A DNA stretch of 38,898 bases, taken from positions 1 to 38,898 of IMG/VR virus record IMGVR_UViG_3300033148_006761. One strand, written 5' to 3'. Below are positions 32,724 to 38,898 of the stretch, piece after piece; the stretch's first letter is position 1; every line of letters starts with the position of its first letter. The position numbers and the translations under genes were made by a program. A model generated the notes under the pieces. That model was given only the letters and a program-made list of their open reading frames with translations, made no database searches and was not told the origin of the DNA. Source of the stretch: a virus.

Positions 32724-33377
32724 CTATTTTCTCTGTGACCTCTGTGGCTTCTTAACCTTTTTACCTGCTAATACATCCAAACATCGATATACTTCCTTCT
32801 TGATAATCTGCTGTATTCGACCCGTCGGCTGCCCTTTAAGGATGGGCGCCAGCTTCCTCGGCATAGCCAACAGCACCCTCTTGGCAGCCGTAATCTTCTC
32901 AATATCACGCCTGCGAACCTCATCAGCGGGTATGAGATCGCGCTTTAAGGCGTCAAGTTGCATTTTTTCTTTCTGCCGCCTGATACTCTTTAGCCCGATC
33001 TCCTCCGTCTTCAATTCTGCGTTAAGCGCATCCCCCTCAGCCATTTTCTTAAACTTGGTAAGCATCGCCTTCGTATAGCCGACCTTCTTGCCACCCAGGT
33101 CGATTACCGGCATCCCCCGCGCCTTCCATCGCTGGATAGTGCGAACATCGACACCGGCATACGCCGCGGCGGCCTTCTGACTGGTAAAGGTGTCACCCGA
33201 CACCTTTGTACCTTTGCCACTTTGTGCCTTTTTACCTTTCTTGGCCTTGGCCATTTCCTCGTACTCTTTCAGTTCAGCCAATTCCGCCGCCGATAGCTTC
33301 TTATTAGCCTTAATCCGCTTAAGCAAATGCAAATGCCGCTGCTTAGTCGCTATCTCGACGGCGTCGAATTCTTTCAA
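32724..33377 (-). CDS. Terminase small subunit, HTH type
   Basis: A 217-residue protein. Residues about 62-95 (FTSQKAAAAYAGVDVRTIQRWKARGMPVIDLGGKKVGYTK) form a winged helix-turn-helix like lambda Nu1, which recognises the packaging site. The long helical middle (AELKTEEIGLKSIRRQKEKM) fits the subunit interface. Ends with KKPQRSQRK, encoded by CACAGAG-type repeat sequence. Directly upstream of the large subunit. Confidence 0.82.
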   Translation of the reverse strand: MKEFDAVEIATKQRHLHLLKRIKANKKLSAAELAELKEYEEMAKAKKGKKAQSGKGTKVSGDTFTSQKAAAAYAGVDVRTIQRWKARGMPVIDLGGKKVGYTKAMLTKFKKMAEGDALNAELKTEEIGLKSIRRQKEKMQLDALKRDLIPADEVRRRDIEKITAAKRVLLAMPRKLAPILKGQPTGRIQQIIKKEVYRCLDVLAGKKVKKPQRSQRK

Positions 33378-33423
33378 CCAATAACCACCTTTTCTCCGAT
33401 ACTTTTGTTAGAATTATGATTTA

Positions 33424-33498
33424 TGCCGATGCGAAAAAATGCCGGGCTGCTCTACCAGCCCGTCAGCCGGTTTAACCTATACTCCGGCCGCATCGGCA
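33424..33498. other. Three-way-junction inverted repeat upstream of terminase
   Basis: A perfect 10-bp outer stem (TGCCGATGCG with CGCATCGGCA) encloses two hairpins: CGGGCTG/CAGCCCG (loop 6) and GCCGG/CCGGC (loop 13). The junction has 9, 3 and 0 unpaired bases. It lies in the 152-bp gap between the methyltransferase and small terminase genes. It could be a packaging recognition site, a structured 5' leader, or an RNA; it is not a tRNA (no T-loop motif). Confidence 0.7.
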
Positions 33499-33505
33499 CC
33501 TACCA

Positions 33506-33519
33506 GGGCCTTCAGGCCC
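33506..33519. terminator. Small GC hairpin after methyltransferase gene
   Basis: GGGCC TTCA GGCCC, 5-bp stem and 4-base loop, between the methyltransferase stop and the three-way element. It lacks a T run. It may be part of the same structured region. Confidence 0.4.
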
Positions 33520-33529
33520 CTTGATCACC

Positions 33530-34951
33530 TCATCGCCCCCGTTTTACCCGCCCTTTCGCACCAGTTCGCCGTGTGGTGGGCTTTTTTCTCTTGGCCAGCC
33601 CTGGTACCCCGTTTTTGCCCGGGTGCCCGCGGGTTGCCCTTTTCGCCTTCTTTCCAGTCCAATCCTCCCAACGCTTGACCGCCACATCACAGAAAACCGG
33701 CTCCACCTCCATCGCAAAGCAACGTCTGTCTAATTTCTCGGCTGCTATGATCTGTGAACCCGAACCGCAAAACGGCTCATAGCAAATATCGCCGACCCTC
33801 GTATGAACCCGCATAGGTATCGCGAATACCTCCACCGGCTTCACCGTTGGATGCTCAAAGCCTGGATTTCTTTTCTTTCCTTCCCAGTCCAATTCCCAGA
33901 CGTCCGTGTAATACTCTGGCTTTGTGGGATCCCCTGATTTGATATATCCGATTGGCCAGACGGTGCCGATCCCTTTGTCTTTTGGTTTGTAGTCCGGTTT
34001 CTGCCCTCGCTTCCACATCAACAGGCATGGTTCATGTCGCCAAGAATAAAACGAGAAGGCAAGTACAACGCACGGCTTGACCCAGATAATCGGTTGATGG
34101 ACTAATATTCCCAATTCATTACAGACCTCGTGGATCTGGATTATACGTTTGGATGCGTGCCACAAATACAGGGCCGTCTTGGATTTAATGAACTTCAATC
34201 CTACACTATAAAACGCTTTTATAAATTCTTTTGCATCCGGAATATCAACTTCATGATAAGTATCAGACCAGTCGTGGCCACCTCCTGGCCTGTCTTTACC
34301 AGTGTAATCCACGCAATATGGTGGGTCCGTAGCAAACAGGCTCGCCTTGTTTCGTCCCATCAACCGATTAACATCTTTCTCCTTGGTGCTGTCACTGCAC
34401 AAGAGTCTGTGCCTGCCCAAAATCCATAGGTCCCCGGGCCGCGTAATCGCCTTCTTGGGCGGCTCCGGAATATCATCATCGAGAATCTTGCCCTGTTTTC
34501 CCGATTCGCCGAACTCGGCCCTCAGAAGGTCAATCCGCAAACTAAGAAAATCCGCCTCGCTGATCTGAGCGCGAAGCTTATCGATGTGCTCGGCCAAACC
34601 CTTGATGAATTGGCCCTGGGCATGAGGATTATTCAGCGTGATGTTTAATACCTTCTCATCCGCCTTTTTCAGGTCCACTGTAACGCATAGGCAATCTTTC
34701 ACACCCGCCTCCTGCAGGACCTTGTAGCGCTGATGTCCGCCGACGATTGTGTTTTTACCACCCCGGATATTGACGACAATCGGCTCGACGCACCCGAAAC
34801 GCTCCATTGATTTCGCCAGACCCGCCAACGCCTCGTCAGAAATCGTCCTCGGATTATATCCCGCCGGCTTAATATCCTTCAATTTGAACCGCTTAATCTT
34901 CACTGGTGCACCGCACCGGCTTGGATCGAATTGTTTACGTTTTTTTTTCAT
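33530..34951 (-). CDS. ParB-domain DNA methyltransferase fusion
   Basis: A 473-residue fusion. The N-terminal 110 residues form a ParB/sulfiredoxin-like nuclease domain with GGHQRY (71-76). The methyltransferase part has ATDPPY (207-212), HPTVKP and PFCGSGS (393-399), the order DPPY before FxGxG typical of beta-class adenine methyltransferases. The C-terminal 50 residues are basic. Such fusions are frequent in phages, and their modification may protect phage DNA or act in plasmid-like partition. No partner endonuclease is seen. Confidence 0.87.
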   Translation of the reverse strand: MKKKRKQFDPSRCGAPVKIKRFKLKDIKPAGYNPRTISDEALAGLAKSMERFGCVEPIVVNIRGGKNTIVGGHQRYKVLQEAGVKDCLCVTVDLKKADEKVLNITLNNPHAQGQFIKGLAEHIDKLRAQISEADFLSLRIDLLRAEFGESGKQGKILDDDIPEPPKKAITRPGDLWILGRHRLLCSDSTKEKDVNRLMGRNKASLFATDPPYCVDYTGKDRPGGGHDWSDTYHEVDIPDAKEFIKAFYSVGLKFIKSKTALYLWHASKRIIQIHEVCNELGILVHQPIIWVKPCVVLAFSFYSWRHEPCLLMWKRGQKPDYKPKDKGIGTVWPIGYIKSGDPTKPEYYTDVWELDWEGKKRNPGFEHPTVKPVEVFAIPMRVHTRVGDICYEPFCGSGSQIIAAEKLDRRCFAMEVEPVFCDVAVKRWEDWTGKKAKRATRGHPGKNGVPGLAKRKKPTTRRTGAKGRVKRGR

Positions 34952-35071
34952 CTCTTTTTCCTCTGTGGCTAATACTTTCTGTGAAATTTATGCCCAAGGT
35001 ATCTGCGAAATCTGCGAAATCTGCGTCTAATTTTAATTTCTTTGACGCTGATTACGCTGTTTACGCTGCGT
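34952..35071. repeat. Intergenic dispersed repeat text
   Basis: Contains three ATCTGCGAA units (35001-35026) and a TCTGCGTCTAATTTTAATTTC phrase close to host sequence at 1521-1547. No gene. Confidence 0.6.
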
Positions 35072-35848
35072 CTAATTTACTTTTCTCGTATCTGTATTAC
35101 GAAACCCCACACCCGACAGATACTTAGCCAAATCTTGCTTGATGTAATAGCTCTTTCCGTAAAATTCACACAAAGTAATCGCCTCTTTTCCGAACCGGCG
35201 CCAATCGACCGGTACCGGTGGTTCTATATAGTTGAGCTTACCGATTTTGTAATGGTCAACAAAATCATGTGTCTGACTGATAATCTTCAATGACTCCCAA
35301 ATATCTATTACCGGCTCAAGGCTAACCCAAGTCTGAATCCCGGCTTCTTTAGCTATCTTGATAGCGCTGACGCGCTCATCCGGCAGAGCTGCGCGCGGTT
35401 CCCAAATCTCGGAATAGCATGGTTGCATAAACGTCGGTTGCATAAACGTCATTGTCGTCGCAAACGCATCCCATTTTTCGTACAAATCGAAGTCCCTGGC
35501 CGCCCGCATACCACCTTTTGTGAGAATTTGAAAGGGCACCCGATGCTTTTTCAGGATTTGCAGGACCTGGCGCGTGAGCTGTAGCTCATCGTCCAAGGGT
35601 TGATACGGGTCGCAGGTGAAACACAGAAGCACACGTCTGTCCGTACAGGCCAGAGCGGCCGCCTCCTTTTCTATCTGTTTTACAACATCTTTTCTTGCGG
35701 CAACTTCGGTATGAAACTTCTCTTTATCCATCCTCAATACGCCGGGTGCATAGCAGTATAAGCAGCCATGACTACAGCCAGTATAAAGATTCGCCGCCAA
35801 CAGCGAATACTCTTTCGCACGGCCTTTTGGTTCGTAAATTATCGACAT
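35072..35848 (-). CDS. Radical SAM protein, spore photoproduct lyase-like
   Basis: A 258-residue protein with Cys25-x3-Cys29-x2-Cys32 (GCSHGCLYCYAP), which binds the 4Fe-4S cluster that cleaves S-adenosylmethionine. The pattern YTGCSHGCLYCYAPG, LLCFTCDPYQPL and QILTKGG are typical for the SplB/Rv2578c-like group, which repairs UV spore photoproduct. A tandem duplication gives TFMQPTFMQP near residue 140. SD GGAG lies 9 bases before ATG. In a prophage it may repair phage DNA; the substrate is not certain. Confidence 0.82.
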   Translation of the reverse strand: MSIIYEPKGRAKEYSLLAANLYTGCSHGCLYCYAPGVLRMDKEKFHTEVAARKDVVKQIEKEAAALACTDRRVLLCFTCDPYQPLDDELQLTRQVLQILKKHRVPFQILTKGGMRAARDFDLYEKWDAFATTMTFMQPTFMQPCYSEIWEPRAALPDERVSAIKIAKEAGIQTWVSLEPVIDIWESLKIISQTHDFVDHYKIGKLNYIEPPVPVDWRRFGKEAITLCEFYGKSYYIKQDLAKYLSGVGFRNTDTRKVN

Positions 35849-35866
35849 ATCAAACTCCTTTCTGTT

Positions 35867-35920
35867 ACAGAAGTCAGAGATTAGATGTCAGATGTCGGAT
35901 TTCTGACTTCTGACTTCTGT
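35867..35920. repeat. Heptamer repeat folding into an inverted repeat
   Basis: Units change direction in the middle: AGAAGTC, AGATGTC then CTGACTT. ACAGAAGTCAGA (35867-35878) pairs perfectly with TCTGACTTCTGT (35909-35920). The right arm supplies the stop codon of the clamp gene. It separates the clamp and radical SAM genes. Confidence 0.88.
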
Positions 35921-37470
35921 CACGTCTTCACCGGCATAATCACATGAACCGTCTCACTTGCCGCGTCGGAGCCCTGCGGCGATGGGTCATCTCTTAATAC
36001 CAGCGGCTTATCGGCGCCTGTTACCTCTAACCGAAATTTACCCCGCCCACCGGCGGCGGAGCCAAATGTCTTCAGCGCCTCGAGTAGATACTTACTGCGA
36101 ACATCGATTTGAAAATCGCCTGACCCATTCTTTTCGCCTTCGGCGAGTTTAAGTGTCATCTCGGCCTTGCCTATTTCGACGTTTTCCGCATCGAAAAGGA
36201 GCGTACCATCGGCTGAACTGATTGTGATATTCCTCATATTCTCCTCGTCGCACTCTAAAATCTTTGCCCTGCGGACCTGCTTGGCAGTCGCCGCCGCATC
36301 TAAGGCGATACTATGGGCGCAACCGGCTGGTATGATGTCCTCGTATTTCGGAAACTGACCCGCCAAAACAATCCCGCAAAGGTAGGTAGTGTCGGTGGCG
36401 GCAAAGAAGTTGCTCTCGGCAATCTCTATCCTGACGGTCGTATTATCTCCGCTCGTGGACGCCTTACGGTGGTCGCCGGGCAGATGAGATAAAATCTCCA
36501 TCGTCTTTTTACTAATCACGACCCTGTTTCCGCCTCTGTCCTCCGACCTCTGTCCTCTGACCTCTGTCCTCTGTCCTCTGACCTCTGTCTTAAGGCTCGT
36601 CTTAGCTAATCGCCGACCATCCGTCGCCACTAAGTTAAGCCCGCCCGCTACCGGCTCCCACAACACGCCGTTTAAGGCATACCGGGTTGACCATTTCGCC
36701 GCCGCATAAATAACCCTGCCGATTGCCTCTTGCAATTTTTTTAGATTCAGCTCACACCCTTTGATTTCATCGAACCCGAACCGAATCGTTGGAAATTCGT
36801 TTACATCAACCAGGCAAAACTCATAACGACCGTCCGATGTAATGAGCTGTATGCTTTTGTCGCCCTGTTTAAGCGTAACCGTCTCATCTTCGCACTCAGC
36901 CACAGCCTTTGTAAATTCGGCCGCCGGCAGTGCTACATAGCCCTCGGCCTTGGTCTCCGACTGGACAACCTGAATATCCAGTCCCACCTCGTTATCAGTC
37001 GCCCGAATGTTGACGATGTCCATTGCCGCACGAATCAATACATGTTTCAAAATATACTTCGGACCCGACTTAGCCGCCGCCAGTGATGCCAGCTTCAACG
37101 CCTCCAATAGCGCCTCCCTGTTAAACACAACCTCCATATTCGACGTTGGATGTTGAGCGTTGGACGTTGGACGTTTTTTTGTTTTTTGCTTTTTACCCAT
37201 TTTACGCCTTCCTTTCTTTTTTGTTAATTCTAAATGAAAAACAAACTTACTTATCTCATCGTGCCGCCACGTCAGGCCCGTCAATTCTTCTAACTTCAAC
37301 CTGAACTTTTCCGATTCAGCCTTCGGCGGCCTGCTATTATTTGCAATAGCAACGCACCATTTTCGCTTTGAGCCGTATGTCGGCGGTTCTAAAACCAGAT
37401 CACTCTCCAGACCGCCGCAAATATCAGCCGGAAAATCATCGGCCCTCAAAACTATCTGTCCTGCTTTCAA
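35920..37470 (-). CDS. dnaN: DnaN-like DNA sliding clamp with repeat insertion
   Basis: Homodimeric beta clamp tethering polymerase to DNA. Clamp core begins near residue 112 (MEVVFNREALLEALKLAS) and shows TRYALNGVLWEP, VATDGRRLAKT, GQFPKYEDIIP and the terminal ETVHVIMPVKT. Two oddities: heptamer DNA inside the gene (36534-36589) adds TEVRGQR-TEVRGQR-SEDRGG in frame, in a loop between two beta strands, and residues 1-90 form a separate N-terminal module of unknown nature (LRADDFPADICGG...). A strong ribosome site (GAAAGGAAGG) before ATG 37200 (MGKKQ) could start a shorter form without this part. The stop lies in the flanking heptamer array. Confidence 0.85.
   Translation of the reverse strand: MKAGQIVLRADDFPADICGGLESDLVLEPPTYGSKRKWCVAIANNSRPPKAESEKFRLKLEELTGLTWRHDEISKFVFHLELTKKKGRRKMGKKQKTKKRPTSNAQHPTSNMEVVFNREALLEALKLASLAAAKSGPKYILKHVLIRAAMDIVNIRATDNEVGLDIQVVQSETKAEGYVALPAAEFTKAVAECEDETVTLKQGDKSIQLITSDGRYEFCLVDVNEFPTIRFGFDEIKGCELNLKKLQEAIGRVIYAAAKWSTRYALNGVLWEPVAGGLNLVATDGRRLAKTSLKTEVRGQRTEVRGQRSEDRGGNRVVISKKTMEILSHLPGDHRKASTSGDNTTVRIEIAESNFFAATDTTYLCGIVLAGQFPKYEDIIPAGCAHSIALDAAATAKQVRRAKILECDEENMRNITISSADGTLLFDAENVEIGKAEMTLKLAEGEKNGSGDFQIDVRSKYLLEALKTFGSAAGGRGKFRLEVTGADKPLVLRDDPSPQGSDAASETVHVIMPVKT
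36534..36589. repeat. Heptamer tandem repeat, 8 units, inside clamp gene
   Basis: Eight 7-bp units in register: CTCTGTC, CTCCGAC, CTCTGTC, CTCTGAC, CTCTGTC twice, CTCTGAC, CTCTGTC. Because 3 units are 21 bp, expansion by three stays in frame, giving seven-residue protein repeats (TEVRGQR). Confidence 0.93.
37139..37173. repeat. Heptamer tandem repeat, 5 units (TTGGACG type)
   Basis: TTCGACG, TTGGATG, TTGAGCG, TTGGACG, TTGGACG, followed by a T run. It lies within the clamp reading frame, between its N-terminal module and core (residues KRPTSNAQHPTSN). Confidence 0.9.
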
Positions 37471-38309
37471 AATAAACCCTTCTCAATGTTCTGATTCACC
37501 AACAATACTTCCACCTGCCGTTTTCGGGCCTTTTTCTTGGGGCCCCTGGCGGCAATCTCAACCCGACTGAAACCCTCATACAAACTCTCAAGTCTGGGGT
37601 CATCATAGTAGCTGACAATAACGCGGGCTTTTTCAAACCTCTGCAGGGATTTTGCTAATTGCTCGTGTTGCTCTGGTGTGAAGTCATGTACGTATTTGTC
37701 GCTTTTCTCGAAATATGGCGGATCGCAATAAACAACCACACCACCCTCATCCTTGATCTTGTCTAATACCTCGAACGCATCCCTTTGTATAATCACCACA
37801 TTTTGAAGTCTCTTGTGCCAGGCGGGCATTGAATCTATTACACTCCTCCATCGCCGCGCCCCTTGGCCGCCGCCCCTAACCCATCTTATTGCAAATTGAT
37901 AATTATATCTTGCAGTACCTGACACTCCGTTTATGCCCATCCAGGAGGCCACGAAGTAATCATAGGCCCTGTCTATATCCGGTTCGCTTGTATCATAAAT
38001 TTGTGATATCCACCTTTCTTTTGATTCTCTCCAAAACCGCTCGGCGTATAATGTCCGGCTCAGCTTATCGTATAGCTCAAAGCCTAATTCTTTGTCCTGA
38101 ATCACCCGGGCTAAGTTAATCAGATCCCCATGCAGGTCGTTGACCGTCTCCATTTCACAGGGCCGCTTTAGCATGAGTACCGCCATGGACCCGCAAAACG
38201 GCTCCCAGTAAACCCGGTGCTGCCCGATGATTTCGACAATCCGCGGCGCAATCTTTCGCTTACTGCCAAACCAGGGCGCTATAGCCTTAATTTTCATTGC
38301 CTCAAACAA
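37467..38309 (-). CDS. D12-class N6-adenine DNA methyltransferase
   Basis: A 280-residue Dam-like enzyme that methylates adenine-N6. PWFGSKRK (12-19), EPFCGS (36-41, AdoMet-binding) and CDPPY (195-199, catalytic) are in the alpha-class order. It begins at TTG 38309, where GAGG lies 6 bases upstream; an in-frame ATG at 38297 has GAGG only 2 bases before it. It ends four bases into the clamp gene, so they are co-translated. The recognition sequence is not visible. It may protect phage DNA from restriction. Confidence 0.9.
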   Translation of the reverse strand: MFEAMKIKAIAPWFGSKRKIAPRIVEIIGQHRVYWEPFCGSMAVLMLKRPCEMETVNDLHGDLINLARVIQDKELGFELYDKLSRTLYAERFWRESKERWISQIYDTSEPDIDRAYDYFVASWMGINGVSGTARYNYQFAIRWVRGGGQGARRWRSVIDSMPAWHKRLQNVVIIQRDAFEVLDKIKDEGGVVVYCDPPYFEKSDKYVHDFTPEQHEQLAKSLQRFEKARVIVSYYDDPRLESLYEGFSRVEIAARGPKKKARKRQVEVLLVNQNIEKGLF

Positions 38310-38379
38310 CTAACACCTCAATCTTTTTCATTCTTTTTTAGCCATAGAGCCCACAGAGTTTTAATCAGTAACTTTTAAT

Positions 38380-38407
38380 TTCGACATTCGGTGTTCGGTG
38401 TTCGATA
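38380..38407. repeat. Heptamer tandem repeat, 4 units (TTCGRTG type)
   Basis: TTCGACA, TTCGGTG, TTCGGTG, TTCGATA in register, in the 110-bp gap between the methyltransferase and the last gene. The gap also shows CATAGAGCCCACAGAG-type dispersed text. Confidence 0.88.
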
Positions 38408-38419
38408 TTCCTTTTCCGC

Positions 38420-38893
38420 TCATCCATCTGTCGCCTCGATTTGCTCAATACATGAAACCGCCGATTGACGCATAGATTCAACTATCGCCAATACCCTTTG
38501 TGCCGTGCTTTTCAGGTTCGCATATCTGGCCCTGTTCTCTATATACTTGGTTACCGCTTTGCCAAGGTGCTCGCCGTTGTAACTCTCGATTTTCAAGCCG
38601 CTTGCCTCTTCAAAATCCGCCACGGACCGTGCCAGTCGCTGGCTTTCCCTGACGACAGAGTCCGCGGCGGCCTTCTGACCGTCGCCATAACCCTCCCGGT
38701 ATTTATCGTTTAACAGTCTCGCCTGTTGTGTTTTTTCCCTCTCGAATGTTTTGGCGTAATTCAATATCATAGAAATCGCAAATCTTTTCGGCCAGGGCTG
38801 CGGTGTTAGTTTTGCCGCCGGGCGATATACCCTGAAAGTCTTTTTTGTCGGGTACATCACACCCCATACCGCCGGCAGCCTTTGCAAATCCAC
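38420..38893 (-). CDS. Coiled-coil protein of unknown function (start uncertain)
   Basis: A 157-residue helical protein rich in Arg, Glu and Ala (REKTQQARLLNDKYREGYGDGQKAAADSVVRESQRLARSVADF). No signal peptide or domain is recognised. GTG 38893 is the first start in the window and the frame is still open at the edge, so the true start may be outside. It is upstream of the methyltransferase in the same direction. Confidence 0.5.
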   Translation of the reverse strand: MDLQRLPAVWGVMYPTKKTFRVYRPAAKLTPQPWPKRFAISMILNYAKTFEREKTQQARLLNDKYREGYGDGQKAAADSVVRESQRLARSVADFEEASGLKIESYNGEHLGKAVTKYIENRARYANLKSTAQRVLAIVESMRQSAVSCIEQIEATDG

Positions 38894-38898
38894 AATTG

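Noticed and set aside
33424-33498. tRNA or tRNA-like gene
   Set aside because: No T-loop motif, no 7-bp acceptor with proper D-arm, and 10-bp outer stem.

Overview
The window looks like the left end of a bacterial chromosome segment carrying an integrated tailed phage (prophage), cut off on the right by the window edge. About 4.9 kb of host DNA (a truncated Tat-exported sulfatase on the minus strand, a 1.6 kb repeat-rich intergenic stretch, and a proA-proB proline operon on the minus strand) leads to a tRNA-Gly(UCC) gene at 4850-4920. A tyrosine integrase follows 110 bp downstream, so the tRNA 3' end is the probable attachment site. No second copy of the tRNA end is visible, so the right end lies beyond 38898. 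A sulfatase of this type and the style of the dispersed intergenic repeats suggest a planctomycete (Phycisphaerae-like) host; this is an inference and is weakly held.

Layout of the prophage: (1) 5030-8334, integration and switch region: integrase (+), a leftward operon of five small genes with HTH and zinc-ribbon proteins, a divergent promoter region at 7385-7522 with a TTGTAC dyad operator, and a rightward pair of unknown genes (a proline-tailed protein and a membrane-anchored zinc-ribbon protein). (2) 8335-33377, late genes, all minus strand and transcribed right to left: small and large terminase (lambda gpA type), zinc-ribbon protein, gpW-like connector, lambda-type portal, fused prohead protease-scaffold-major capsid protein, HeH/zinc-ribbon protein, DUF2190-like capsid protein, holin-like protein, metallophosphoesterase, a 1067-residue repeat protein with a Sec signal peptide, head-tail protein, GpZ-like tail protein, tail terminator, tail tube, tail assembly chaperones G and GT (by -1 frameshift), tape measure, and distal tail or fibre proteins. 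No tail sheath is seen; with a 549-residue tape measure this suggests a siphovirus-like particle with a tail near 80 nm. (3) 33530-38893, pre-late DNA metabolism genes: ParB-methyltransferase fusion, radical SAM (spore photoproduct lyase-like) enzyme, DnaN-like sliding clamp, D12-class adenine methyltransferase and an unknown coiled-coil protein. No endolysin, repressor of a classical type, or replicative helicase/polymerase was recognised.

The most notable observations are: (a) a probable programmed -1 frameshift on an A9 run that joins the tail chaperone to a cysteine-rich 116-residue extension lacking any start codon; (b) tandem repeats with a strict 7-bp period, of several unrelated sequences, occupying intergenic joints in the host and the prophage and expanding in frame inside the sliding clamp; (c) a three-way-junction-like inverted repeat immediately upstream of the small terminase gene; (d) two virion-type proteins with Sec signal peptides; and (e) a divergent promoter pair whose predicted start sites coincide with the start codons (leaderless mRNAs), with a dyad operator over one -10 box.
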